Shown here in pieces: positions 17,978 to 27,754 of a DNA stretch of 64,000 nucleotides. The DNA lies in the NCBI RefSeq assembly GCF_041276405.1, contig NZ_JBGGGT010000002.1:967001-1031000 (forward strand). The letters are read 5' to 3'. The notes beneath the pieces are model-generated. The model was not told where the DNA came from. It did not search any database and was given only the letters and a program-made list of their open reading frames with translations. Every line of letters begins with the position of its first letter. The stretch's first letter is position 1. The translations under genes and the position numbers were made by a program. Source of the stretch: Microvirga sp. TS319 (lineage in GTDB: Bacteria; Pseudomonadota; Alphaproteobacteria; Rhizobiales; Beijerinckiaceae).

Positions 17978-19618
17978 TCAGGCCGACTGCCTGATCCCTT
18001 CCGGCGTCCGGGCCTGATCCTCCAGGATCATGGCGGCGCCTTTCTCGGCGATCATGAGGGTCGGCGAGTTTGTGTTGCCGCTGGTGATCGTCGGCATGAC
18101 CGAGGCATCGATGACGCGCAGCCCCTCGATGCCGCGAACCCTCAGGCGTTCGTCAGTTACGGCCATAGGGTCGCTCTCGATTCCCATCTTGGCCGTTCCG
18201 ACCGGATGAAAGATGGTGGTGCCGATGTCACGGGCGCCGCTGAGCAGCTCGTCGTCGGTCTGCAGCTGGACGCCGGGTCTGTATTCTTGCGGCCGGTATC
18301 TCTGCAGCGCCGGCATCGAGACGATGCGACGGACGAGACGCAAGGAATCCACGGCGACCTGCTGGTCCTCCGGCGCCGACAGATAGTTGGGTCGGATGGA
18401 GGGCGCATCGGCCGCGCTGCCGCTCCTGATCCTGATGCTGCCCCGGCTCGTGGGGCGCAGGTTGCAGACGCTCGCCGTAAAGGCTGCGAACGGGTGCGGC
18501 TCGTCCCCGAACTTGTCCAATGACAGCGGCTGAATGTGGAACTGAAGGTTGGGTGTGGCGTACTCGGGAGAGGAGCGCGTGAAAGCTCCCAGCTGCGACG
18601 GCGCCATCGTCAGCGGTCCGCGCCGGAACAGTGCGTATTCGAGCGCCATGAGGCCCTTCTTCGTGAGCGAGCGATATTCCTCGTTGAGCGTGCGTACGCC
18701 GGAAACCTTGTAGATAGGGCGCAGCTGGAGATGATCCTGCAGGTTCTCGCCGACCCCGGGCAGATGCTGGAGGACCTCGATCCCATGCTGCCGCAGGAGA
18801 ACGCCGTCGCCGATGCCGGAAAGCTGGAGGATTTGCGGGGAGGCCACCGCACCGGCCGACAGCACGACCTCCTTGCGCGCATGAATGCGCCTGAGTTGTC
18901 CCTGCTGCAGGATTTCGACGCCGACGGCGCGCCTGCCGTCGAAGAGGATGCGCGTGGCATGCGCATTGATCTCGAGCTTGAGGTTCGGACGTGTCAGGGC
19001 GGGCTTCAGAAAGCCGCGCGCGGCCGACCAGCGCCGTCCGTTCCTTTGGTTGACGTGGAAATAGGAGATCCCCTCGTTGCTGCCGGTGTTGAAATCGGAG
19101 GTGCGGGGAATTCCGGCCTCGACAGCCGCTTCGATGAAGGTGTCGAGAATATCCCAGCGCATGCGCGGCGCTTCGACGCGCCATTCTCCGCCGCTGCCAT
19201 GATGCTCGCCCGCGCCGAGATAATGGTCCAGATGCCGGCGGAAGATCGGCCGCACGTCGTCCCAGCCCCAGCCGGTCAGGCCCAACTGACGCCAGTTGTC
19301 GTAATCCTCGCGCTGGCCGCGCATGTAGATCATGGCGTTGATGGCCGAGCAGCCGCCCAGGACCTTGCCGCGTGGATAGTTCAGAACGCGCCCGTTGAGG
19401 CCGGGCTCGCTCTCGGTCTTGAACATCCAGTCGGATCGCGGATTCCCGATGGCGAAAAGATAGCCCACGGGAATGTGGAACCAGATCCAGTTGTCCCTTC
19501 CGCCGGCCTCGAGCAGGCAAACGGAGTTGTGCGGATCCTTCGAGAGACGGTTCGCCAGAACGCAGCCTGCCGAGCCTCCGCCGATGATCACGTAGTCGAA
19601 CGTGGTGCTGTCGGACAT
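17978..19618 (-). CDS. GMC-family FAD-dependent alcohol oxidoreductase (choline-dehydrogenase-like)
   Basis: This 546-residue protein has the Rossmann FAD motif DYVIIGGGSAGCVLANRLS at the N-terminus, GMC signature 1 (GRVLNYPRGKVLGGCSAINA), signature 2 (GAVASPQILQLSGIG), and the catalytic His/Asn pair in FHPVGTAKMG and TSGNTNSPT. GMC enzymes oxidise alcohols such as choline or longer-chain alcohols, and sequence alone does not give the substrate. It is the last gene of the branched-chain-type ABC operon, 34 bases after livM. The transporter probably imports its substrate or a precursor (inference). Confidence 0.9.
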   Translation of the reverse strand: MSDSTTFDYVIIGGGSAGCVLANRLSKDPHNSVCLLEAGGRDNWIWFHIPVGYLFAIGNPRSDWMFKTESEPGLNGRVLNYPRGKVLGGCSAINAMIYMRGQREDYDNWRQLGLTGWGWDDVRPIFRRHLDHYLGAGEHHGSGGEWRVEAPRMRWDILDTFIEAAVEAGIPRTSDFNTGSNEGISYFHVNQRNGRRWSAARGFLKPALTRPNLKLEINAHATRILFDGRRAVGVEILQQGQLRRIHARKEVVLSAGAVASPQILQLSGIGDGVLLRQHGIEVLQHLPGVGENLQDHLQLRPIYKVSGVRTLNEEYRSLTKKGLMALEYALFRRGPLTMAPSQLGAFTRSSPEYATPNLQFHIQPLSLDKFGDEPHPFAAFTASVCNLRPTSRGSIRIRSGSAADAPSIRPNYLSAPEDQQVAVDSLRLVRRIVSMPALQRYRPQEYRPGVQLQTDDELLSGARDIGTTIFHPVGTAKMGIESDPMAVTDERLRVRGIEGLRVIDASVMPTITSGNTNSPTLMIAEKGAAMILEDQARTPEGIRQSA

Positions 19619-19652
19619 GACACGCCTCGATCGTTCGCCACAGGCCCTGATG

Positions 19653-20627
19653 TCAGGCGGTGCCTTTGGGCTTGCGCTTCATGAGTTCCAGAATCTCGCC
19701 CACGATGCCCCGGCGGAACAGCAGGACGCAGATGACGAAGATGATGCCGATCAGAACCGTGACGGGGAATTGCGACGAGGCGAGATAGTTCTGCAGGGCG
19801 ATCACCAGTCCCGCCCCCACGATGGGGCCGATCATGGTGCCGATGCCGCCGAGAAGGGTCATCAGGATGACCTCGCCCGACATCTGCCACTGCACATCCG
19901 TCAGGGTCGCGAACTGGAAGACGATCGCTTTTGTGCCGCCCGCGAGACCCGCGAGGGCGGCCGACATGACGAAGGCGCCGAGCTTGTAGCGATCGACCCT
20001 GTAGCCGAGAGAGACGGCGCGTCTCTCGTTCTCGCGAATGGCCTTCAGAATGTTGCCGAACGGCGAGTTCACGATGCGCCAGATGGCGAAGACGCCGAAC
20101 AGGAAGATCGCGAGCGTGACGTAGTACATCGCATGCGGCTGGTTGAGATCGATCAGCCCGAGCAGATGCCCGCGGGGCACACCCTGAATGCCGTCCTCGC
20201 CGTGGGTGAAGGGCACCTGCAGGCAGATGAAGGCGAACATCTGGGAGAGGGCCAGGGTGATCATGGCGAAATAGATGCCCTGACGCCGGATGGCGACGAA
20301 GCCGATGACGAGGCCCATGGCCGCGGCGCCGGCCGCGCCGAGAAGAATGCCCGACAGCGGCTCCCACCCCCAAACCTTGACCGCATGCGCGGTGAAGTAG
20401 GCCGCTCCTCCGAAGAACGCGGCATGGCCGAAGGACAGGAGGCCGACATAGCCGATGAGCAGATTGAACGCGCAGGCGAACAGCGCGAAGCACAGGATGC
20501 TCATCAGGAGGACGGGATAGAAGAAGAACGGGGCCACGATCAGGGCGGCGACCGCGATCGCGCCCAGCACGAACGACGTGGTGCGCAGCCGGGGCTGCTC
20601 CGTCAGATATTGGGTTCCGACAGCCAT
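19653..20627 (-). CDS. livM: Branched-chain-type ABC transporter permease (LivM family)
   Basis: A 324-residue inner-membrane protein of the LivM family with about 8-10 hydrophobic helices, for example TTSFVLGAIAVAALIVAPFF and LLIGYVGLLSFGHAAFFGGA. The latter contains the conserved GxxSFGHAAFFG loop, and the ATPase-coupling region with ENERRA (IRENERRAVSLGY) follows. Together with LivH it forms the membrane pore. It starts 4 bases after livH. Substrates of this class include branched-chain amino acids, amides, urea and aromatic acids. The GMC enzyme in the same operon argues against simple leucine uptake. Confidence 0.9.
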   Translation of the reverse strand: MAVGTQYLTEQPRLRTTSFVLGAIAVAALIVAPFFFYPVLLMSILCFALFACAFNLLIGYVGLLSFGHAAFFGGAAYFTAHAVKVWGWEPLSGILLGAAGAAAMGLVIGFVAIRRQGIYFAMITLALSQMFAFICLQVPFTHGEDGIQGVPRGHLLGLIDLNQPHAMYYVTLAIFLFGVFAIWRIVNSPFGNILKAIRENERRAVSLGYRVDRYKLGAFVMSAALAGLAGGTKAIVFQFATLTDVQWQMSGEVILMTLLGGIGTMIGPIVGAGLVIALQNYLASSQFPVTVLIGIIFVICVLLFRRGIVGEILELMKRKPKGTA

Positions 20628-20631
20628 GATG

Positions 20632-21519
20632 TTACTCCTCCCGCCCGAAGAGGCCTGCCGGCCTGATGAGCAGAACGATGGCCATGATCACGAAGATAAC
20701 GATGCTCGAGGCCTCCGGATAGAAGACCTTCGTCAGGCCTTCCAGCACCCCGAGCATATAGCCGGTCACGATCGCGCCGAGGATCGAGCCCATGCCGCCG
20801 ACGACGACCACGGCGAAGACGATGATGATCAGGTTCGAGCCCATCAGCGGACTGACCTGATAGATGGGAGCCGCCAGCACGCCGGCCAGGGCAGCGAGGG
20901 CCGCTCCCAGACCGTAGGTGAGCGTCAGAAGAAGCGGCACGTTCACGCCGAAGGCCTGCACGAGCGTGGCGTTCTCCGTGGCGGCCCGGAGATAGGCGCC
21001 GAGCCGCGTCTTCTCGATCAGAAGCCATGTGCCGATGCACACGAACAGGGAGGCCGCGACCACCCAGCCGCGATAGACCGGCATGAACATGAAACCGAGA
21101 TTGAGCGCGCCGGTCAGCTGAGTCGGGGGCGCATAGGGCTTGCCCGCCGCCCCGAACCAATGGCGGAATGCGCCTTCGAGGATGAGCGCCAGGCCGAAGG
21201 TCAGCAGCAGGCCGTAGAGCGGATCGAGGCCGTAGAGGCGCCGCAGCATGAAGCGTTCGATGATCATCGCTCCGGCGCCGACGATGAGAGGCGCCAGGAT
21301 GAGCGCGACCCAGTAGCCTATGCCCGCATAGGTCAGCAGCAGATAGGCCGCGAAGGCGCCGAGCATGTATTGGGCGCCGTGCGTGAAATTGATCACCCGC
21401 AGCAGGCCGAAGATCACCGCGAGGCCGAGGCTGAGCATGGCGTAGAAGGAGCCGTTGATCAGCCCGATGAGGATCTGGCCGTAGAGGGCGGGGGTGGGAA
21501 TGCCGAAGATCGTGCTCAT
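20632..21519 (-). CDS. livH: Branched-chain-type ABC transporter permease (LivH family)
   Basis: A 295-residue hydrophobic protein of the LivH family: GLINGSFYAMLSLGLAVIFG at the N-terminus, RVINFTHGAQYMLGAFAAY, and the coupling motif RAATENATLVQAFGVN. It is the partner of LivM in the inner membrane. The gene sits 3 bases after livF and 4 bases before livM, so the set is almost certainly one transcript. Length and helix pattern are normal. Confidence 0.9.
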   Translation of the reverse strand: MSTIFGIPTPALYGQILIGLINGSFYAMLSLGLAVIFGLLRVINFTHGAQYMLGAFAAYLLLTYAGIGYWVALILAPLIVGAGAMIIERFMLRRLYGLDPLYGLLLTFGLALILEGAFRHWFGAAGKPYAPPTQLTGALNLGFMFMPVYRGWVVAASLFVCIGTWLLIEKTRLGAYLRAATENATLVQAFGVNVPLLLTLTYGLGAALAALAGVLAAPIYQVSPLMGSNLIIIVFAVVVVGGMGSILGAIVTGYMLGVLEGLTKVFYPEASSIVIFVIMAIVLLIRPAGLFGREE

Positions 21520-21522
21520 CGC

Positions 21523-22222
<700 letters not shown>

Positions 22223-22230
<8 letters not shown>

Positions 22231-22981
22231 GCTCGGTCCCCATATAGGCCTCGCGCACGCGCGGGTCGGCGCTCACGGTCGCATAGGAGCCGTCGGACAG
22301 GATTTCTCCGCGCGCCAGAACGGTCACGCGGTCGCACAGATCGGCGACGACGTGCAGGTTGTGCTCCACCATCAGCACGGTGCGGTTCTTGGCGACGCGC
22401 CGGATCAGGTCGGCGATCCTTCCGATGTCCTCATGGCCCATGCCGGCCATCGGCTCGTCGAGCAGGAGCATGGCGGGGTCGAGAGCAAGCGTGGTGGCGA
22501 TCTCGAGAGCGCGCTTGCGGCCATAGGACAGTTCGGACGCGGTCAGGTGCGCATAGGGTGAGAGATTGACCGCGTCGATCAGCTCCAGCGCGCGCGCATC
22601 GAGCGCCGAGAGGCTGCCGGAGGACAGCCAGAACTGGGTTGCGAGGCCTTTAGGGCGCTGAAGCGCCACGCGCACGTTGTCGAGCACCGTGAGATGCGGA
22701 AACACGGCCGAAATCTGGAACGAGCGCACGAGGCCGAGGCGCGCGACCTCCGCGGGCTTCATGCGCGTGATGTCGGTTCCGCGAAAGGCAATCTGCCCGC
22801 GCGTCGGCGTGAGAAACTTGGTGAGGAGATTGAAGACCGTGGTCTTGCCGGCGCCGTTCGGGCCGATCAAGGCATGGATCGTTCCTTCGTTGACGGACAA
22901 CGTCACGTCCTTCACGGCGACGAAGCCGCGAAACTCCATGGTGAGGCCTGTGGCGCTCAAAATCGGTTGAGTACTGACCAT
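22223..22981 (-). CDS. livG: Branched-chain-type ABC transporter ATPase (LivG family)
   Basis: A 252-residue ATPase with Walker A GPNGAGKTTVFNLLTKF, signature LSYGRKRALEIA and Walker B MLLLDEPMAGMG. The MAGM after Walker B is typical of LivG. I used ATG 22981 (MVSTQPILSATGL). Reading further upstream adds about 57 low-complexity residues that run through the intergenic hairpin and into the binding-protein gene. It is the first gene after that hairpin. Confidence 0.92.
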
Positions 22982-23013
22982 CTGTCGGCCGCTGATCCCG
23001 AACGATGAGAGAG

Positions 23014-23049
23014 ATAAAAGGGGCGAGGACGGAGCTGACCGTCCTCGCC
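23014..23049 (-). terminator. Strong hairpin between binding-protein gene and livG
   Basis: An 11-bp perfect stem (GGCGAGGACGG, 6-base loop, CCGTCCTCGCC at 23022-23049) is followed on the minus strand by CCTTTTATC. It begins about 15 bases after the binding-protein stop and ends 33 bases before livG. It probably terminates part of the transcripts or protects the upstream mRNA, giving more binding protein than transporter. Confidence 0.75.
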
Positions 23050-23064
23050 TCGTTGGTCGCGAGC

Positions 23065-24273
23065 TTACTGCGTGAGCTGGCAGCCGCTTTCGGCGGCCTT
23101 CATGTAGGCCTGGTCGCCCGGGATCGTGGCGAGCTGCTTGTACATGTCCCACTCGCTCTTGCTCTCGTCCGGCTTCTTCACCTGGAAGAGATACATGTCG
23201 TAGACCATGCGGCCGTTGGGCAGCACCTTGCCGTTCTTGGTGAAGGCGTCCTGAACCGGCATTTCATGCAGTGCCTTGGCGACGGCCTCTGTCTCGTCGG
23301 TTCCGGCCTTCTGAACGGCCTTCAGATACTGCATCACGGTGGAATAGGTGCCGACATGGATCATGTTGGGCATCTTGCCGGTCTTGGCCTGGAAACGCTT
23401 GGCGAAGGCGCGGTTATCGTCGTTCTGATCCCAGTACCAGCCTTCCGTGAGCGTCAGGCCCTGCGCGGCCTGAAGGCCCAGGCCGTGAACTTCGGCGAGG
23501 GTGAAGAGCAACGCTGCCAGGCGGGTGCCGTTCTGGGTGATGCCGAACTCGGCCGCCTGCTTGATGGCGTTCGCGGTATCGAGGCCCGCATTGGCGAGGC
23601 CGATGACGTTGGCCCCGGAGCTCTGCGCCTGCAGGAGGAAGGACGAATAATCCGTCGCCGCCAGCGGATGGCGGACGGAGCCGACCACCTGACCGCCCTT
23701 GGACTTCACGAATTTGGAGGTCTGCTCCTCGAGGGAATAGCCGAAGGCATAATCCGCCGTGAGGAAGAACCACTTGTTGCCGCCGTTCTCCACCAGCGCG
23801 CCGCCGGTTCCCACGGCCAGCGCGTGGGTATCGTAGGCCCAGTGGAAGCCGTAGGGCGAGCATTGCTTGCCGGTGAGGTCGGTCGTCGCCGCACCGGTCG
23901 TCATGGTGATTTTCTTCTTTTCCTTCGAAAGGCCCTGGACCGCGAGCGCGACGGACGACGTGGTCAGCTCCATGATGGCGTCGACCTTCTCCGTGTCGTA
24001 CCACTGGCGCGCGATGCTGGAGGCCACGTCGGGCTTGTTCTGATGGTCCGCGTTGACGATCTCGACCGGAACGCCGAGCACCTTGCCGCCGAAATCCTCC
24101 ACCGCCATGCGGGCGGCCTCGACGGAGGACTTGCCGCCGAAATCGGCATAGACGCCGGACTGATCGTTGAGGATGCCGATCTTCACCACGCCATCGGAGG
24201 CCTGCTGGGCGTAGGCAGCCTGCGCCGCCACGGTGCAGCTTAAGGCGAACAGAATGGGCTTGAGAACTCGCAT
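23065..24273 (-). CDS. ABC transporter substrate-binding protein (LivJ/LivK superfamily)
   Basis: A 402-residue periplasmic binding protein. The signal peptide (LFALSCTVAAQAAYA then QQ) is followed by VVKIGILNDQSGVYADFGG, the standard opening of the peripla_BP_6 family. I chose ATG 24273 because AAGGGAAGGAAG lies just upstream; the longer reading has an unlikely His/Arg-rich leader. It is the first gene of the operon (binding protein, livG, livF, livH, livM, GMC oxidoreductase). The ligand cannot be read from sequence. Association with an alcohol oxidoreductase suggests an alcohol or an acid derived from one. Confidence 0.9.
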   Translation of the reverse strand: MRVLKPILFALSCTVAAQAAYAQQASDGVVKIGILNDQSGVYADFGGKSSVEAARMAVEDFGGKVLGVPVEIVNADHQNKPDVASSIARQWYDTEKVDAIMELTTSSVALAVQGLSKEKKKITMTTGAATTDLTGKQCSPYGFHWAYDTHALAVGTGGALVENGGNKWFFLTADYAFGYSLEEQTSKFVKSKGGQVVGSVRHPLAATDYSSFLLQAQSSGANVIGLANAGLDTANAIKQAAEFGITQNGTRLAALLFTLAEVHGLGLQAAQGLTLTEGWYWDQNDDNRAFAKRFQAKTGKMPNMIHVGTYSTVMQYLKAVQKAGTDETEAVAKALHEMPVQDAFTKNGKVLPNGRMVYDMYLFQVKKPDESKSEWDMYKQLATIPGDQAYMKAAESGCQLTQ

Positions 24274-24558
24274 CGTCTTCCTTCCCTTTGTTGTCTCTGG
24301 AGGGCAGGTTGGTCCTGCCATGTGTCGGACCGCATGGTGAAACCCCCCATGAAGCCGGTCAAGACAAGGTAACGGCGCGATGCGCCTTAGCAATGCGAGG
24401 GGACTTCATCCTTAAGTCGCAAGACGTAGCGGAAGCACGGATGCGCGGCCCGCATCTTACCCTCCGGCAACCCAGACCGGCGTGCAAGGTGGTGTTCATC
24501 GCGCGCCCGAGCCCTTATATCCCTTCCATCATTCTCCTCATCCAGGCTGGAGTTCTCC

Positions 24559-26046
24559 ATGACAGCTCACAATCCCCCGGAACGTCGCGCGCCTGCCCTG
24601 ACGGACGCGTCCCTTTTGGTCTCTCAGGCCTATGTGGCAGGCGAGTGGGTGGATGCCGAAGGGGCCAAGACCATTCCGGTCACCGATCCCTTCGACGGCG
24701 CGCTGATCGCCCATGTGCCGGATCTCGGGGTCGATGCCGCCCGGCGCGCCATCGAGAAGGCGCATGAGGTGCAGAAGGACTGGGCCCGGCGCACCGCCAA
24801 GGAGCGCAGCCAGATCCTCAAGACCTGGTATGATCTCATCATCGCGAACGCCGACGATCTCGCCCTCATTCTCACCGCCGAGCAGGGCAAGCCGCTCGCC
24901 GAGGCCAAGGGCGAGGTGATCTCGAACGCGGCCTATATCGAGTGGTTCGCGGAAGAGGCCAAGCGCATCGACGGCGACATCATTCCCGGCGCCAACCCGT
25001 CCCAGCGCATCCTGGTGCTCAAGCAGCCGGTGGGCGTGTGCGCGGCGATCACGCCCTGGAACTTCCCCAACGGCATGATCACCCGCAAGGTCGGCCCGGC
25101 GCTCGCGGCCGGCTGCACCATGGTGCTCAAGCCCGCCGCCCAGACGCCGCTCTCGGCGCTCGCGCTCGCCGTTCTGGCCGAGCGGGCCGGGGTGCCCAAG
25201 GGGGCGTTCTCGGTGATCACCACCAGTGACGCCAAGCCGATCGGCGAGGAGTTCTGTCACAATCCGAAGGTGGCCAAGATCACGTTTACCGGTTCCACGG
25301 GGGTCGGCCGCTGGCTGATGCGCGAGGCCGGCGACAGCATCAAGCGGCTGTCGCTCGAGCTGGGCGGCAACGCGCCCTTCATCGTGTTCGACGATGCCGA
25401 TCTCGATGCGGCGGTGGACGGCGCCACCGCCTCGAAGTTCCGCAATGCCGGCCAGACCTGCGTGTGCGCCAACCGCATCTATGTGCAGGAGAGCGTGGCC
25501 GAGGCCTTTGCCGCAAAGCTCGTGGCCAAGGCGCAAGGGCTCAAGCTCGGCCGGGGGACGGAAGCCGGCGTGACCATGGGGCCGCTGATCGACGATCGCG
25601 CGGTGGCCAAGATGGAAGACCATGTCGCCGATGCGCTCGCCAAGGGCGGCACGGTGCTGGTCGGCGGCAAGCGCTCGGCTCTGGGCGGCACGTTCTTCGA
25701 GCCGACGGTGATGACCGGGATCACGCAGGCGATGAAGGTGACCAAGGAGGAGACCTTCGCGCCTTTGGCGCCGATCATCACGTTCAAGGACGAGGCCGAC
25801 GTGATCGCGATGGCCAACAGCACGGAATTCGGCCTGGCGTCGTATTTCTATGCCAAGGACATGGCCCGGGTCTGGCGCGTGGCCGAGGCCCTGGAGAGCG
25901 GCATGGTGGGCGTGAACACGCCGGCTTTGGCCAACGAGATGGCGCCGTTCGGCGGCGTCAAGCAGTCGGGCCTGGGTCGTGAGGGCTCGAAATACGGCAT
26001 CGAGGGCTTCCTCGAAATCAAGTATATCTGCCTCGCAGGGATCTGA
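24559..26046 (+). CDS. gabD: NAD(P)-dependent succinate-semialdehyde dehydrogenase
   Basis: A 495-residue aldehyde dehydrogenase of the GabD group. Visible motifs are the cofactor-site ITFTGSTGVG, the catalytic Glu motif ELGGNAPFIVFDDADLD and the catalytic Cys in GQTCVCANR. The reaction is oxidation of succinate semialdehyde to succinate at the end of the GABA shunt. Related semialdehydes (for example glutarate semialdehyde) are possible substrates. It is monocistronic, divergent from the ABC operon by 285 bases, and followed by a clear terminator. Confidence 0.9.
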   Translation: MTAHNPPERRAPALTDASLLVSQAYVAGEWVDAEGAKTIPVTDPFDGALIAHVPDLGVDAARRAIEKAHEVQKDWARRTAKERSQILKTWYDLIIANADDLALILTAEQGKPLAEAKGEVISNAAYIEWFAEEAKRIDGDIIPGANPSQRILVLKQPVGVCAAITPWNFPNGMITRKVGPALAAGCTMVLKPAAQTPLSALALAVLAERAGVPKGAFSVITTSDAKPIGEEFCHNPKVAKITFTGSTGVGRWLMREAGDSIKRLSLELGGNAPFIVFDDADLDAAVDGATASKFRNAGQTCVCANRIYVQESVAEAFAAKLVAKAQGLKLGRGTEAGVTMGPLIDDRAVAKMEDHVADALAKGGTVLVGGKRSALGGTFFEPTVMTGITQAMKVTKEETFAPLAPIITFKDEADVIAMANSTEFGLASYFYAKDMARVWRVAEALESGMVGVNTPALANEMAPFGGVKQSGLGREGSKYGIEGFLEIKYICLAGI

Positions 26047-26065
26047 ACGGAGATCCGACCGTTCG

Positions 26066-26095
26066 AGCCGGGCTGCTTCGCAGCCCGGCTTTTTT
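26066..26095. terminator. Intrinsic terminator, probably bidirectional
   Basis: An 11-bp stem with a 3-base loop (AGCCGGGCTGC TTC GCAGCCCGGCT) is followed by TTTTT on the plus strand, 19 bases after gabD. The leftward EEP gene ends at 26103, so the hairpin can serve both converging transcripts. Confidence 0.92.
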
Positions 26096-26102
26096 CATGA
26101 CG

Positions 26103-26945
26103 TCAGGCGCGGAGCGTGATCGCCACCGGCTGATGGTCGGAGGCCGTCGTCTCCCCGTCGACGCGCAGATCGACGACGCGGTCGGCGACATTCTCCGTCA
26201 CGAAGATGTAGTCGCGGCAATGGGGGCCTTGCGGCCATTGCTTGAAGTCGGCGACGCCGGTCGTGGGCGCGTGCGGCGTGTCGCCGTACCGGATCGTCCA
26301 GGCATCGACGAAGGAGGGAACGCCTGACGCGAAGGGCTTGCGCATTTCCGCGTGGAGCGGATCGTCAGGGCCGAGATTGAAGTCGCCGCAGACGAGCGCG
26401 CCGACCGGCGCGGGAAGCGGGCGGTAAGGTCCCTCCGAGACGTCGCGATGCGTGAGCCGGGCGCGCTTCTCATGCTCCTCGTGGACCTTGCGGATATGCT
26501 CCACCTGAGCGCGACGATGCTCGTCCGCATGATATTCGAGATGGCAGGTCGTGATGCGGAAGGGGCCGAACTCCGTCGCCACGACGACTTCGAGCGCCTG
26601 ACGTTGCATACTCCGGCATTCGGTGGCGGGCCAGGGCAGGATGTGGCTCGTCACCTCCATTACGGGCAAGCGCGAGAGGATCATGTTGCCAAAGACCTGC
26701 GGTCGCCCGTTCCCGTCCCGCCGCTCGACGGCGGACCGGAACACGGGCGTGTAGCCGGGCAGGAGCGCCGCCATGACGGCGGGCTGGTCCTCGCCGCCGT
26801 CATGGGGCGCGAACCCGTGCGAGATCTCCTGGAAGCAGAATACGTCGGCGTCGCTGAGCGCCTTCGCGGTCGCGACGATGCGCTCGAGATCGACCCTGTC
26901 GTCGCAGCCGAGGCCCCACTGGATGTTCCACGTCACGAGCTTCAT
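26103..26945 (-). CDS. Endonuclease/exonuclease/phosphatase (EEP) family hydrolase
   Basis: The 280-residue protein shows the EEP fold motifs in order: VTWNIQWG at the start, CFQEIS (metal-binding Glu), CGDFNLGPDD, DYIFVTENV and the terminal catalytic SDHQPV. These enzymes cleave phosphodiesters or phosphomonoesters. The start ATG shares one base with the ugpE stop (TGATG), so it is translationally coupled to the Ugp transporter. That is where a glycerophosphodiester phosphodiesterase (UgpQ) would often be. It probably acts on the imported organophosphate (inference); a nuclease role is the alternative. No signal peptide is seen, so it acts in the cytoplasm. Confidence 0.82.
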   Translation of the reverse strand: MKLVTWNIQWGLGCDDRVDLERIVATAKALSDADVFCFQEISHGFAPHDGGEDQPAVMAALLPGYTPVFRSAVERRDGNGRPQVFGNMILSRLPVMEVTSHILPWPATECRSMQRQALEVVVATEFGPFRITTCHLEYHADEHRRAQVEHIRKVHEEHEKRARLTHRDVSEGPYRPLPAPVGALVCGDFNLGPDDPLHAEMRKPFASGVPSFVDAWTIRYGDTPHAPTTGVADFKQWPQGPHCRDYIFVTENVADRVVDLRVDGETTASDHQPVAITLRA

Positions 26946-27754
26946 CAGCGGATTCCTGCGCGCATGAAGGATTGAACGAATTGCCGCTGGAACAGGAGGA
27001 AGGCGAGGAGCAGCGGTGCCATGGTCATGACGGTGGCGGCCGTGATCACCGACCAATCGACGCCCGTCTCCGGCGCCCCGAAGACGGCGAGCCCCACCGT
27101 GAGCGGACGGCTCTCGACCGAGTTGGTGACGATGAGCGGCCACAGGAAGTTGTTCCAGTGATAGCTCACGGACACGAGCCCGAAGGCGATGTAGGTGGTC
27201 TTGCCGAGTGGCACGAAGACGCGCCACAGCACGCCGAAGGAGGACGCGCCTTCGACACGCGCGGCCTCCACGAGCTCGTTCGGAACGCCCTTGAAGGTCT
27301 GGCGCAGCAGGAAGATGCCGAAGGCCGAGGCAATGTAGGGCAGGGCGATGGCGGGAATCGTGTCCAGCAGGTTGAGCGCGCTGATCACGCGGTAGTTCTC
27401 GACGATCAGCACGTCCGGCATGATCATGAGCTGCACGAGCACCAGGGCGAACAGAACCTCGCGTCCGAAGAAGCGGAAGCGCGCGAAGGCATAGGCCGCG
27501 AGCGTTGAGATGACCAACTGGCCCGCGAGCACCAGCGAGACCAGCATCACCGTGTTCAGGTAATAGCGCGCGAAGGGCGCCTGGTTCCAGGCGCGCACGA
27601 AGTTGTCGAGCGTCAGCGGTGCCGTGATGTCGAAGCGCGTTGCATACTCTGACGGATGGAATGCGCTCCACAGGCTGTAGGCCAGCGGCAGCAGCCACAG
27701 AAGCGCGAGCACCCAGGCGGCGATGGTTTCGACCGAATGGCCTTTCTGTCTCAT
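26945..27754 (-). CDS. ugpE: Ugp-type ABC transporter permease (UgpE family)
   Basis: A 269-residue permease with about six helices and the EAA loop NELVEAARVEGASSFGVLWR. It belongs to the carbohydrate/glycerol-3-phosphate MalG/UgpE group. ATG 27754 overlaps the ugpA stop by 4 bases (ATGA), and its stop shares a base with the EEP start. The whole block is therefore translationally coupled. Substrate class is inferred from the four-part Ugp-like gene set. Confidence 0.87.
   Translation of the reverse strand: MRQKGHSVETIAAWVLALLWLLPLAYSLWSAFHPSEYATRFDITAPLTLDNFVRAWNQAPFARYYLNTVMLVSLVLAGQLVISTLAAYAFARFRFFGREVLFALVLVQLMIMPDVLIVENYRVISALNLLDTIPAIALPYIASAFGIFLLRQTFKGVPNELVEAARVEGASSFGVLWRVFVPLGKTTYIAFGLVSVSYHWNNFLWPLIVTNSVESRPLTVGLAVFGAPETGVDWSVITAATVMTMAPLLLAFLLFQRQFVQSFMRAGIR

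Noticed and set aside
22982..23152. N-terminal extension of livG
   Set aside because: It would run through the intergenic hairpin into the binding-protein gene; the residues are low-complexity and unlike LivG.
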